Positions 36,455 through 45,231 are shown, counted from the stretch's first letter. The stretch is DNA of 64,000 nt from Methanolinea sp. (GCA_025453675.1 JALOPW010000017.1:1-64000), one strand, 5' to 3'. A program made the numbers and translations. The notes: generated by a model from the sequence alone, not told the origin.

Positions 36455-36802
36455 ATGGAACTGACTTCCACTCTCCTTACGGGGACCGGTTCCTGGAATC
36501 CCCTGGCCTGGATCCTTGGCCTGGTGGTGGCTGCTGTCATCGCCTGGCTCATCTACTCCCTGGGGGAGAAGGGGTATAAAGCCGGCACCGCACAGGCAGA
36601 ACCCTTTATATCTGGGAACCCCGAGCCCGAAAAGGGCCTGGTCCATGTCCGGGCCGGGAACCTCTACTGGGGCTACCTGGAAGCCCTCAAAGGGTATTAC
36701 AACCGCCTGGTGCCCCTGCATACCGGGGACCTCCATGACTATATCCTCTGGTACCTGGGGGTAACCGCTCTCTTCCTGGTCCTGGTGGTGATCTCCGCAT
36801 GA
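36455..36802 (+). CDS. mbhI: Mbh hydrogenase subunit I
   Basis: 115 residues from ATG 36455. One N-terminal helix (LAWILGLVVAAVIAWLIYSL) and one C-terminal helix (YILWYLGVTALFLVLVVI) flank a soluble middle. By position it is MbhI, which links the antiporter and hydrogenase halves. Family conservation is low, so the call rests mainly on synteny. Confidence 0.82.
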   Translation: MELTSTLLTGTGSWNPLAWILGLVVAAVIAWLIYSLGEKGYKAGTAQAEPFISGNPEPEKGLVHVRAGNLYWGYLEALKGYYNRLVPLHTGDLHDYILWYLGVTALFLVLVVISA

Positions 36803-37233
36803 AACTGAATGCCTCATTCAATCGCTCCCTCTGGGTCTACCACTTCAACTCCGGGTCCTGCAACGGTTGCGAGATTGAGATAGTGGCCGCTATAACCCCG
36901 CGTTACGACCCCGAACGGTTCGGGATCAAGCTGGTGGGAAGCCCCCGGCATGCCGACGTGATGCTGGTCACTGGGCCGGTGGTCCACAAAATGAAGGACA
37001 GGCTTCTCCGGGTGTATGCACAGATGGCGGACCCGAAACTCGTGATGTGTATTGGTACCTGCGGGATCTCAGGGGGAGTTTTTTATGACTCCTACAACCT
37101 GGAAGGCCCGGTTGACGAGGTCATCCCGGTTGATGTCTATATCCCGGGATGCCCGCCCCGGCCAGAGGCGATCATCCACGGGGTTGTGAAAGCGCTGCAG
37201 AAACTTGAGCGAATCCAGGGAGGAGAACAATGA
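36799..37233 (+). CDS. mbhJ: Mbh hydrogenase small subunit (NuoB-like)
   Basis: 144 residues. It holds the proximal [4Fe-4S] cluster. The ligands are CNGCE, the Cys in IGTCGISGG, and IPGCPPRP. The 4-base overlaps with mbhI and mbhK keep the operon continuous. Confidence 0.95.
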   Translation: MKLNASFNRSLWVYHFNSGSCNGCEIEIVAAITPRYDPERFGIKLVGSPRHADVMLVTGPVVHKMKDRLLRVYAQMADPKLVMCIGTCGISGGVFYDSYNLEGPVDEVIPVDVYIPGCPPRPEAIIHGVVKALQKLERIQGGEQ

Positions 37234-37877
37234 CCGAAGGAATACTGACCCCCGGGCAGGTGGTGGAGCATTTCACCGGCAGGTTCGGCACTGGGATCCA
37301 CCATACACGGATAGACGAAAGGCGGGAGGGGAAGAAGAAGATTCCCAATTACAATATCTGGATCGACCTGGAGAAGGACCTCCTGAAACCGGCCATCGGG
37401 GCCCTGATGGAATTGCACTTCCCCCACCTCGCGGTGATCTCGGGCAGTGATATGGGAGAATCCCTCCGTCTCCTCTATCACTTCTCTATCTATTACGGGA
37501 GGGTGAAGGGGGAGTATACGGTGACATTCGCCGTGATGCTGCCGAAGGCCGATCTTTCCATTCCCACCATCTCGGACCTGATACCGGGCGCGGTCTTCTC
37601 CGAGCGGGAGAAGCAGGAGTTCCTGGGAGTAAAGGTCATCGGTATCCCTGATGACCGCCGCCTCTTCCTCCCCGAGGACTTTCCCGATGGGATATATCCC
37701 TGGAGGAAGGACGGGACGGGGATTCCGGATTCCATGGTCAAGGATCTGTGGGCCTCGAAGAGACCGGTGGACCGCCCCGCACCCCCGCTTCCGGAAGTGC
37801 CGGCATGCAGACCTGACGAAGGGGAGAAATCGGGAGCACCGGCTGGCACAGAGACCGGGAAGGAGGGATCATCATGA
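37230..37877 (+). CDS. mbhK: Mbh hydrogenase subunit K (NuoC-like)
   Basis: 215 residues. The NuoC/30-kDa core is visible in YGRVKGEYTVTFAVMLPK and the end LGVKVIGIPDDRRLFLPEDF. The charged tail of about 50 residues rich in Pro and Glu is extra. It assembles with MbhL. Overlaps the next gene by 4 bases. Confidence 0.92.
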   Translation: MTEGILTPGQVVEHFTGRFGTGIHHTRIDERREGKKKIPNYNIWIDLEKDLLKPAIGALMELHFPHLAVISGSDMGESLRLLYHFSIYYGRVKGEYTVTFAVMLPKADLSIPTISDLIPGAVFSEREKQEFLGVKVIGIPDDRRLFLPEDFPDGIYPWRKDGTGIPDSMVKDLWASKRPVDRPAPPLPEVPACRPDEGEKSGAPAGTETGKEGSS

Positions 37878-39103
37878 GCGATGAGTCGAAGAAGGCACCC
37901 TACATAGTGCCTATCGGGCCCAACCACCCGGCGCTGAAGGAGCCGGTGATGTTCACCTTCGAGATGGAGGGAGAGATGGTCAGGGACGTAGACTTTGCCC
38001 CGGGCCAGACCCACCGGGGGATAGAATGGATGGGCATGCGCCGGAACCCGGTCCAGATCGTCCACCTCACAGACCGAATCTGCGGCATCTGCGGGGTCTC
38101 CCACACCCTCGCATTTGCCAGGGCCGTCGAGCAGGTAACCGGGATCGAGGTGCCTGAGCGGGCCGATTATATCCGTGCCATCATCGCCGAGTTCGAGCGC
38201 ATCCAGTCCCACCTCCTGTGGGCAGGTGTTGCCGCCCACGAGCTCGGCTTTGACTCCCTCCTTCACCTCACCTGGAGGGTGCGTGAGCAGTCCATGGACG
38301 TGATCGAGAACCTGACCGGCAACCGGGTCAACTACGGGATCGTGCAGGTCGGGGGTGTGCGCCGGGATATCGTCCCTGAACAGCACCGGATCATCGAAGA
38401 ATGCCTCTCCACCTACGAAGGACTGCTCGGGAAACTGCTGAACCTCTTTCTGGACGACAAGACCATCACCATGAGGTGCCGGGACTGCGGGGTACTCTCG
38501 AGGAAGGAGGCACTTGATCTCTGCACGGTGGGGCCCACCGCAAGGGCCTCTGGAGTGAACGTGGATCTTCGGCAGGACTATCCCTATGCCGCATACGGAG
38601 ACCTGGAGGTGAAGGCCATCCTACCCGACCAGCACCTGGGAGAGACCCACGGTGATGTTTATGACCGCATCGTGGTCCGGTTGCTCGAGGTGGGCCAGTC
38701 CTGCCAGATCATCCGGCAGTGCCTCTCAGAGATGCCTGCAGGACCCTTTACCGCGGAGGAGAAACTTGCGAAACTTCTGGCCATCTGCAAAAAGGCAACA
38801 GGGGAAGCCATCGGGAGAGTAGAGGCACCACGGGGAGAGTGCTTCCACTATGTCCGCATGGATGGGAAGGAGGCCCCCAGTACCTGGAAGGTGAAGGCCT
38901 CCTCCTACAGCAACCTTATGTCCTGGATTCCCATGCTCAGGGGGGAGCAGATCGCCGATATCCCCATCATCGTGGCCTCCATCGATCCCTGCCTCTCCTG
39001 CACCGACCGGGTGGCAGTGGTCCGGGACGGATCATCGCGTATCCTCACGAAGGAGAACCTGCACCGCCTCTCTGTGGAGAAAACCAGGAGGCTCCAGTCA
39101 TGA
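37874..39103 (+). CDS. mbhL: Mbh hydrogenase catalytic large subunit
   Basis: 409 residues. It binds the [NiFe] centre. Both Cys pairs are intact: RICGICGVSHTLAF near residue 60 and DPCLSCTDR near residue 378. That marks a true hydrogenase rather than the Cys-less Mbs/Mbx relatives. About 30 residues follow the second motif and could be removed by the nearby maturation protease. NuoD-like core otherwise. The reaction is H2 evolution or uptake with ferredoxin. Confidence 0.96.
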   Translation: MSDESKKAPYIVPIGPNHPALKEPVMFTFEMEGEMVRDVDFAPGQTHRGIEWMGMRRNPVQIVHLTDRICGICGVSHTLAFARAVEQVTGIEVPERADYIRAIIAEFERIQSHLLWAGVAAHELGFDSLLHLTWRVREQSMDVIENLTGNRVNYGIVQVGGVRRDIVPEQHRIIEECLSTYEGLLGKLLNLFLDDKTITMRCRDCGVLSRKEALDLCTVGPTARASGVNVDLRQDYPYAAYGDLEVKAILPDQHLGETHGDVYDRIVVRLLEVGQSCQIIRQCLSEMPAGPFTAEEKLAKLLAICKKATGEAIGRVEAPRGECFHYVRMDGKEAPSTWKVKASSYSNLMSWIPMLRGEQIADIPIIVASIDPCLSCTDRVAVVRDGSSRILTKENLHRLSVEKTRRLQS

Positions 39104-40119
39104 CCCTGCTCGGAATCGCCACCATGGGGATGTGGTGCATCCTCCTCTCCCTCTTTGCACTGGCGGGAGGGCTCTTCCTCCTCGGTGTTGACCGGAAACT
39201 CGCCGCCCACATGCAGGCCAGGATTGGGCCTCCAATCCGCCAGCCGTTCATCGACGTGGCAAAACTCCTGCAAAAGGAGAACATCGTTCCTGCGAACGCC
39301 ATCCCCTGCCTCTTTCACCTGGCCCCGGTGATCGCGCTGGTATCGAGCATCGTGGTCCTCTTCTACCTCCCGGTGGGAAGCATCCTCCCGGTGCTCGGGG
39401 TCTACGGCGACCTGGTGCTGGTGATGTATCTCCTTGCTGTGCCGGCACTGGCCATGGTCGCAGGAGGTTTCGCATCAGGGTCACCGTATGCCACAGTGGG
39501 GGCCCAGAGGGAGATGGTGACCATGATCGCATACGAGTTCCCGCTGGCGATCGTGGTGATCGGGGTAGCCTGGCGCCTTGGGGCGGCCGGCCTCCCCTTG
39601 CCCTTTACTCTCGGGACCATCGCAGCAAACCCCATCTGGACCCTGGTGGGACCGGTCGGGTTCATCGGGGCACTCCTTCTCCTCCTGGTACTTGCGGTCG
39701 TCACCCCCGCAGAGCTCTCCCGCATACCCTTCGACACCCAGGAGGCAGAGACCGAGCTTGCCGGCGGGCTGCTGGTGGAGTATTCGGGGAGGAACCTCGC
39801 CATGTTCTACCTCGCACAGGGGGTAAAGACCCTGGTCTTTGCCGCCGTAATCATCGCAATCTTCTTTCCCTGGAACCTCTCCGGGCTCCTGGCCATGCCC
39901 CCCTGGCTTGCATGGCCCGCAGACCTCCTCTTCTTCCTGGTAAAATCCATCCTTGTCCTGTTCTTCGCGGTGACACTGGTCCGGGTGGGGATGGCCCGCT
40001 TCCGGATAAACCAGGTGGTCTCCCTCTACTGGGTCTACCTCTCGGTGATCGGGTTCCTGGGATTGATTCTTCTGATGGCCGATGCATCGCTCGTCACGCT
40101 CGGGGTGGTGGGAGCATGA
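39100..40119 (+). CDS. mbhM: Mbh hydrogenase membrane subunit M (NuoH-like)
   Basis: 339 residues from ATG 39100; the track's 38719 start is a shadow of mbhL. About eight helices with NuoH motifs: MQARIGPPIRQPFIDVAKLL, and a Glu-rich loop IPFDTQEAETELAGG. It anchors the peripheral arm and starts the ion path. Four-base overlaps on both sides. Confidence 0.95.
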   Translation: MTLLGIATMGMWCILLSLFALAGGLFLLGVDRKLAAHMQARIGPPIRQPFIDVAKLLQKENIVPANAIPCLFHLAPVIALVSSIVVLFYLPVGSILPVLGVYGDLVLVMYLLAVPALAMVAGGFASGSPYATVGAQREMVTMIAYEFPLAIVVIGVAWRLGAAGLPLPFTLGTIAANPIWTLVGPVGFIGALLLLLVLAVVTPAELSRIPFDTQEAETELAGGLLVEYSGRNLAMFYLAQGVKTLVFAAVIIAIFFPWNLSGLLAMPPWLAWPADLLFFLVKSILVLFFAVTLVRVGMARFRINQVVSLYWVYLSVIGFLGLILLMADASLVTLGVVGA

Positions 40120-40520
40120 AATTCCTCCCCCTGTTCCCCGAACTTATCCGCCAGCTCTTCCGCGAGCCTGCGACCAACCGGTTCCCGGCCAAGTACCTCC
40201 CCCCCTCGGTGACAGGGTTCTTAAAGGACGTGGGGGCGGGAAAGGCTACACTCATCCCACCGGTGCCGACCCCGCCACGGTTCAGGGGCAAGATTACCTA
40301 CAAGAGCGACTGCTGCATCGGGTGCGGGCTGTGCGTGAAGGTCTGCCCCTCCCATGCCATCGAGCTCATCCCTGATACCAAGCAGATACGGGTCTGGGTC
40401 GGCCAGTGCATCTTCTGCTCACAGTGCACCAGCATCTGCCCCAAGGGTGGCCTCTCCATGACGGACGAATTCCTCCTGGCCGACGAAGACCGGTACTCCG
40501 AGAACCTGATCGTGGAATGA
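40116..40520 (+). CDS. mbhN: Mbh hydrogenase ferredoxin subunit N (NuoI-like)
   Basis: 134 residues from ATG 40116. Two [4Fe-4S] clusters: CIGCGLCVKVCPSH and CIFCSQCTSICPKG. It takes electrons from ferredoxin to MbhJ. Last gene of the operon, followed by a hairpin and a T run. Confidence 0.94.
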   Translation: MKFLPLFPELIRQLFREPATNRFPAKYLPPSVTGFLKDVGAGKATLIPPVPTPPRFRGKITYKSDCCIGCGLCVKVCPSHAIELIPDTKQIRVWVGQCIFCSQCTSICPKGGLSMTDEFLLADEDRYSENLIVE

Positions 40521-40539
40521 AGAGTTCTTCCATTTTTTT
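40519..40539 (+). terminator. Terminator after mbhN
   Basis: The short palindrome GAAGA-GT-TCTTC is followed by CA and seven T residues just after the mbhN stop. Oligo-T alone is enough for archaeal termination. Confidence 0.6.
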
Positions 40540-41052
40540 CTGTGATGGTTCAGCCCTGACCTGCGGACGGGAGACATATCTTGATTGGGTCATTGAACCG
40601 CTGCCGTGAAACTGCGGGATCCAGCCCATGCATAATTCCACCCATCATCCCCCTTTATCAGCGGATTCTTTTTATTCCGTGTCAGGGCTTGGTACCCCGG
40701 GGTGTTTCCTCTCCTTGGTGAGATTTCCTCGAGCATTCCCTCACTCCAGACAATTGACCGCACTTCCGACACTGATATTCCGTCTCATGGCTCTGCCCTG
40801 CCATTGTGGCGCCACCCCACTACAAGAGACCCCGCACTGAAAAGCAGGTCGGGGGGCCGTGAGCCCCCTTGACGAAGATGGAGGGGATTCATCCCGGAAA
40901 GTGCGTATCGAGCGGTATTCCAAAAGAGGGAGGGAAATTTTTGTCCCTCCGGGATGAGGTACACCAAGATCTCAAATGACCGGATCGCAGACCCAGGTTG
41001 TGAGGGGCTGCACCCGTGATTGCAGCGGGAATGTGTGAATGATGAAAGATCT
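40521..41052. other. 532-bp intergenic gap with GC-rich hairpins
   Basis: It lies between convergent mbhN and the protease gene. It holds hairpins GGGGGC-cgtga-GCCCCC (40852-40868) and GGAGGGA-aatttttg-TCCCTCC (40929-40950). It could encode a small RNA. Short ORFs have no protein features. Confidence 0.4.
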
Positions 41053-41502
41053 CTATTCCCCACCCATCTCCGGAATCCGTTGCACCTCGCCTTTCTCCAG
41101 CAGTGCAACCAGCCGATCTGCACCTTCCCTCACCGCAGGACTCAAACCTTCTCCCATCTCCACCACTTCGGGCTGGATCCCGATGAGCAGGATCTCCCCC
41201 GCTGCATCCGCGAGGAAGTCGATGAAAATGTCCAGGGGCAACTGGTGTGTCCCAAGGCCTGCATCCCGGATCTTCTCCTTTGGGATAAGGGAGAACTCCC
41301 CGGGAGCCATCCCCATATCGGCAGCATCCACCATGATGAGGATATCAGGGTGCTCCTCCCTCACCAGGCCCGAGAAGTTTTCGGGAGCGGTTCCACAGTC
41401 GACCACCCTCCAACCTGACACACGAAACCGTGAGACCACGTAATTACCCGCCCCGTCGTCCCTTCGAAGGGAGTTACCGATGCCGAGGAGGAGGTTTGTC
41501 AT
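41053..41502 (-). CDS. [NiFe]-hydrogenase maturation protease (HycI-like)
   Basis: 149 residues. HyaD/HycI-type endopeptidases cut the C-terminal tail of the large subunit after nickel insertion. Family motifs are LLLGIGNSLRRDDGAGNYVV (with the metal-binding Asp), VDAADMGMAPGE (second ligand) and GTHQLPLD (His). Located convergent with mbhA-N, so MbhL is its most likely substrate. Another hydrogenase elsewhere could be the target. Confidence 0.92.
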   Translation of the reverse strand: MTNLLLGIGNSLRRDDGAGNYVVSRFRVSGWRVVDCGTAPENFSGLVREEHPDILIMVDAADMGMAPGEFSLIPKEKIRDAGLGTHQLPLDIFIDFLADAAGEILLIGIQPEVVEMGEGLSPAVREGADRLVALLEKGEVQRIPEMGGE

Positions 41503-41586
41503 ACGATCATATCTGTGAGGTGACCATGATTATGTCTCTCGCACTTCAAGATCCAATAGATCGAAACTCTTCAAAGAACGGAAAAA

Positions 41587-42255
41587 TCATACCTCCCGGT
41601 CTCCTCGCTCCTGTACACCAGGCAGCTCTTTCTCTTGCCCTGTTATTTGCCTCCTGATCTCCTGGTGACGCTCCCTCATGGCATTCTGTGCGGCCTCCAT
41701 GCGTCCGATGGCCGACAGGAGATCCTGTTTCCTGGGGTCCTCCTCGCCGGTGGTGCGATAGACGTTCCAGAGCAGCAGCAGGAGCCTCTGGTGCACCTCG
41801 ATGTCACGGGAGAGTCGCCGGTACTCATCCAGAAGTGCGTCATCCACTCCGGACTGCCTGGCCTTCTCCACCTCGTCACCTATCTCTGTCTCCTTTTTGA
41901 AATATTGGCGGATGACTTTACAGAGGTCCCTCCGTGTGATTGGCTTCTGTATGTAGTCTTCAAAGAGCGCACTGTGTACCTGGACCTCCGCAGGGTCGAG
42001 GCTCTTTGCGGTGATCATCATCACCGGTATATCGGCAGTCCCCGCATCCCCCTTGATCCGCCCAAGCGTCTCCCACCCGTCCATAGGTTCCATCAGGATG
42101 TCCAGCAGGATAAGGTCAGGGTGCTCTCGCTCAAGCAATGCTATGGCCTCCTCCCCCGAGTGCGCTTCCATTGCAATCAATCCCTCGTGCCTGATCATCC
42201 TGGCCAGGATATCGGTGATTGCAGGATTGTCATCCACAATCAGGATGCGGTACAT
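41587..42255 (-). CDS. Receiver-domain protein with helical tail
   Basis: 222 residues. Residues 1-120 form a receiver domain: acidic pocket VDDN, phospho-acceptor Asp in LILLDILMEPMDG, Thr/Ser in MMITAKS, Lys in YIQKPITRRDL. Residues 130-222 form a coiled helical tail (DEYRRLSRDIEVHQRLLLLLW) with no DNA-binding motif. It probably works by protein contact. Its start codon overlaps the preceding roadblock gene's stop. Confidence 0.9.
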   Translation of the reverse strand: MYRILIVDDNPAITDILARMIRHEGLIAMEAHSGEEAIALLEREHPDLILLDILMEPMDGWETLGRIKGDAGTADIPVMMITAKSLDPAEVQVHSALFEDYIQKPITRRDLCKVIRQYFKKETEIGDEVEKARQSGVDDALLDEYRRLSRDIEVHQRLLLLLWNVYRTTGEEDPRKQDLLSAIGRMEAAQNAMRERHQEIRRQITGQEKELPGVQERGDREV

Positions 42256-43115
42256 CAGGAATCCCTCTTCCCTGTGTCGGCCGCCGCCGGAATCTCTTTT
42301 AAGATCTTCCTTATCTGGCCCAGATTGACCTCCGGCCCTGTGAGAATGCAGAGATATTCATTGAAATACGGGGCGATGATCACCTTCCCGGCAGGTATCT
42401 GGAGGGTCAGTTGGACGAATGAACCGGTGTGCATGACCAGACTGATAGCCTTTGCCGCCTGGAGCATATCGTCTGCCAGGACTACCAGCAAATCAAGATT
42501 CACGTTTCCGATAGAGAGGACCGAGGTGCCCCTCCCGAAGATGGAGACTGCCTGTACTCCCGGGAGACGGAGCAGACGCCCCAGGAGCAGATGAGCGAGG
42601 TTCTCGGTATCCAGGCCGCTCGGGAGGATAACCCCCTTCTCCGCCACCGGCTGTGCGGGCTTTTGAATGGCGGGTTCCTTGACGGTGATTGAGGTATCGA
42701 CAGCCATATCTGCCGCAGGTGCATCCGCAGGTTCTCCTTCTGTCTCTCCATTCTGTTCTGCCAGGACACGCCCGGGCCTTCCTTCGGAGAGGGCATCCAC
42801 CTCCGGATATCCAGCACCAGAGACCTTCACCAGATGGATGGCCTCCTCCATCTCTTCGCTCGTATACCTGTGAATGACCAGGTTCACCACCAGAACGCTG
42901 GTCAGGTGCAGGTATGCTGATTTTCCTCTGAGCACTGCGTCCTCCTGCTGAAAATAGCAGCCCACAGGGCGGCCTTTCTGGACCACCACATACCCTTCTC
43001 CCCCTCCCACCCGTACCCTGATCAGCCCCTGGAACCGGGCCGCGTGGGAGAGCATCCACTTGAAAGGGACCTGCATCTCTCCAATAATCACGCCGTGGGG
43101 CAACGAGTCACTCAT
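42255..43115 (-). CDS. Two-part protein with C-terminal roadblock/LC7-like domain
   Basis: 286 residues. The N-terminal 110 residues (MQVPFKWMLSHAARFQGLIR, YVVVQKGRPVGCYFQ) resemble the DUF2226/PATAN-like sensing domains of archaea. A Glu/Pro/Ala linker follows. The last 110 residues look like a roadblock/LC7 domain (LPGVQAVSIFGRGTSVLSIG, MHTGSFVQLTLQIPAGKVII). Roadblock proteins regulate small GTPases by dimerisation. It overlaps both neighbours by a base or four. No GTPase gene is in the window. Confidence 0.8.
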   Translation of the reverse strand: MSDSLPHGVIIGEMQVPFKWMLSHAARFQGLIRVRVGGGEGYVVVQKGRPVGCYFQQEDAVLRGKSAYLHLTSVLVVNLVIHRYTSEEMEEAIHLVKVSGAGYPEVDALSEGRPGRVLAEQNGETEGEPADAPAADMAVDTSITVKEPAIQKPAQPVAEKGVILPSGLDTENLAHLLLGRLLRLPGVQAVSIFGRGTSVLSIGNVNLDLLVVLADDMLQAAKAISLVMHTGSFVQLTLQIPAGKVIIAPYFNEYLCILTGPEVNLGQIRKILKEIPAAADTGKRDS

Positions 43116-43468
43116 AGCAGGGAACAGATGTGTTCCTGGTTCTTCTTCAGTTCATAGCTGATCTGGCCGATGTTTGCCGAGGGATGCGTTATCAGGAGCA
43201 GAAAATAGTATTTCTTCAAGGGAAACAGGAGAAGGGCCATATCACGGAACTCAACAAAGACCATCGAGATCTGCTCGTGGCCGAGCCTTGTAGCCATGGT
43301 TTTCGATTCTGCCATCACGAACGAGACAACCGCTGCCAGTTGATTCCCGTCGATCGACGCAGCACCTATCTCTTCTGATACCCTGCCCTCCGGATCGATG
43401 ACAAGGGCCATGTTCACTCCCTCAAGGGAGAAGAGCCGTTGGAGTTCCTTCTTCAGCATCCTGTCCAT
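43112..43468 (-). CDS. Roadblock/LC7 domain protein
   Basis: 118 residues, one roadblock/LC7 domain: LEGVNMALVIDPEGRVSEEI, the helix LAAVVSFVMAESKTMATRLG, then MVFVEFRDMALLLFPLKKYY. This is the MglB-like fold that in bacteria acts as a GTPase-activating protein for MglA. It overlaps the next gene's start by 4 bases. It follows the orphan HAMP gene by 38 bases. Confidence 0.87.
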   Translation of the reverse strand: MDRMLKKELQRLFSLEGVNMALVIDPEGRVSEEIGAASIDGNQLAAVVSFVMAESKTMATRLGHEQISMVFVEFRDMALLLFPLKKYYFLLLITHPSANIGQISYELKKNQEHICSLL

Positions 43469-43506
43469 CCCTCCATTTATCTGGCCTCTGCTCCGGCTTT
43501 ATGGCA

Positions 43507-43929
43507 TTAAGGCTCTTCTTTTGCCAGGGTATCCAGAATACGGTAAGTGTTGATCATCCTGTTGAATGCCCTGAAAAGTTCGCCAATCTCGTCGCTCGAG
43601 ATCACTTCCAGCTCCTTATCCGGCAGGTCTCCCCTGCTGATGCGGGATGCAATGGCCGAGAGCTCGACGATGGGCCGGGTGACCTGGCGGGCCAGGTAGT
43701 AACTCCACATCAGCACCACCAGCACTGTGATCAGGGTAAGGAGAAGCACACTGGGGAGGGTGCCGATAATTGACACGATACTCTCTGTACCACCGATGGA
43801 AATGATCCCCAGGAGGATGACGGGGAGTATCGCGACGAAGATCATGTAGATCAGAATTTTATAAAAGATAGGGATCTGGACAGTACTTCGGCGTCGTGTG
43901 CCTTCCCCTCTTCCGGAAGACTCTGCCAT
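43507..43929 (-). CDS. Orphan HAMP-domain membrane protein
   Basis: 140 residues from ATG 43929. The longer TTG start at 43977 is rejected because a TATA box lies right where it would begin. Two helices (ILIYMIFVAILPVILLGIIS, LLLTLITVLVVLMWSYYLA) enclose a very short loop and lead into a HAMP domain (RPIVELSAIASRISRGDLPD, EIGELFRAFNRMINTY). It ends there without kinase or methyl-accepting domain. It heads the roadblock/receiver operon and is presumably its membrane input. Confidence 0.85.
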   Translation of the reverse strand: MAESSGRGEGTRRRSTVQIPIFYKILIYMIFVAILPVILLGIISIGGTESIVSIIGTLPSVLLLTLITVLVVLMWSYYLARQVTRPIVELSAIASRISRGDLPDKELEVISSDEIGELFRAFNRMINTYRILDTLAKEEP

Positions 43930-43951
43930 ACATGAGTAATCAACCTGTACT

Positions 43952-43961
43952 CCCTTTATAG
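43952..43961 (-). promoter_or_regulatory. TATA box of the HAMP-roadblock operon
   Basis: CTATAAAGGG on the minus strand lies 23-32 bases upstream of ATG 43929, giving a leaderless transcript and supporting this start. Confidence 0.55.
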
Positions 43962-44136
43962 CTTTTTCTTTCACCAAAATTCAAGTCAATCCGGTAAAAA
44001 AATCTCACCCGGATCCATCACCATCCCTGGGGGGTATCACCTGGCATAAGGTAACCATATCCAGAAACCTATCAGGGGAAGAGGTTCTTTTAGACCTCTC
44101 TCCCGTTTCCTCACTCGCAAGAGGGGGGGGTTGCGA

Positions 44137-44703
44137 TCAGAACCCGAGCATTGCCAGCAATAAAAGGATTACGATTATCAGGAACGCAACGACGACGACG
44201 ACCATCCCCGGTCTGACATTTACCATCTCGGGAATAGTCTCTGCCGAAAACATCCCGCGGTTGAGGACAGATCGATCGAGGCGAGGGTAAATCCGTGCGA
44301 AGATTCCGGCTCCGAGCGCAATACCAATCATTCCAATCGCCGCATCAAGTGCTCCCGATCCGACCGCACCGGCGGCCGTGCCGGGGCAGTACCCGAGTAT
44401 CGCAAACCCGGCCCCGAAAATTAACCCCCCGATCACTGTCGCGCCGACCGATCCTGCCTTGACATGAAGCCTGACAAGCCCCGCAGCCTTCATGGCATAG
44501 ACCCCGATCATGCCGACGAGGATGGCAGAGAGCATCACTTTTACCACCGTAAAGTCGGTGAGGAGCAGCTGGCCGATGATTACCGCGTACTCGGTGACTC
44601 CGCCTTTCTGGAGGAGGAAGCCAAAGGCAATTCCAGTGAGGAGCCCAAGGACGATCTGGGCCCCCCTGCTCGACCTGAGTTGTTCAAATGCCATTGTGTT
44701 CAT
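44137..44703 (-). CDS. YeeE/YedE-family sulfur transporter half 2
   Basis: 188 residues with about five helices. The conserved Cys motif is LGYCPGTAAGAVG, of the YeeE/YedE (DUF395) family, whose studied members take up thiosulfate. It is the downstream partner of the 44707 gene: together they equal one full-length YeeE. It is co-transcribed with the sulfur cluster. Confidence 0.88.
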   Translation of the reverse strand: MNTMAFEQLRSSRGAQIVLGLLTGIAFGFLLQKGGVTEYAVIIGQLLLTDFTVVKVMLSAILVGMIGVYAMKAAGLVRLHVKAGSVGATVIGGLIFGAGFAILGYCPGTAAGAVGSGALDAAIGMIGIALGAGIFARIYPRLDRSVLNRGMFSAETIPEMVNVRPGMVVVVVAFLIIVILLLLAMLGF

Positions 44704-44706
44704 CCC

Positions 44707-45231
44707 TCATGAAAACGCGAACCCAAACATCATGCCTGCAACCAGTATTCCTCCCGCAAAGAAGCAGATCGCCGCAACCCAGCTGGCAACCGAGAGTTGC
44801 AATGCCCCTGATATGCCATGACCGGACGTGCAGCCACCCGCCCAGCGGGCCCCAATACCCATCAGGATGCCTCCAATAAGCGCCACGGCGATCCGGACGG
44901 CAGGGTCAGGCCCAAACGTATCCGCAAAAAGCGTGGGCACGACCAGTATCGTGAAGGTATTCGAGAGATACGCAGAGAGAAACGCCCCGATTACCACTCC
45001 AATGATGATTATCCACTGCCAGTCAATCGTCGGCGTGAATTTCCGGTAATAAGGCATTTTCGCGGCATTGTGTCTGGATATCGCTGACTCCACCATCCCG
45101 GCAGTCTTTGCATACGCAGTCGATGCACCGAGCGGCCGGTCGGAAAAGAGGAACGTCGTCCAGATGAGGACTCCGATCCCTGCCCCGACAATATAAGGCG
45201 ACCAGGTCGCCATCAGCAACCATTCGAACAT
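44707..45231 (-). CDS. YeeE/YedE-family sulfur transporter half 1
   Basis: 174 residues with four or five helices. Conserved Cys in RWAGGCTSGHGISG. It precedes its other half by only 3 bases. The order MBL-rhodanese, half 1, half 2 is typical of clusters for sulfur uptake and trafficking. Confidence 0.9.
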   Translation of the reverse strand: MFEWLLMATWSPYIVGAGIGVLIWTTFLFSDRPLGASTAYAKTAGMVESAISRHNAAKMPYYRKFTPTIDWQWIIIIGVVIGAFLSAYLSNTFTILVVPTLFADTFGPDPAVRIAVALIGGILMGIGARWAGGCTSGHGISGALQLSVASWVAAICFFAGGILVAGMMFGFAFS

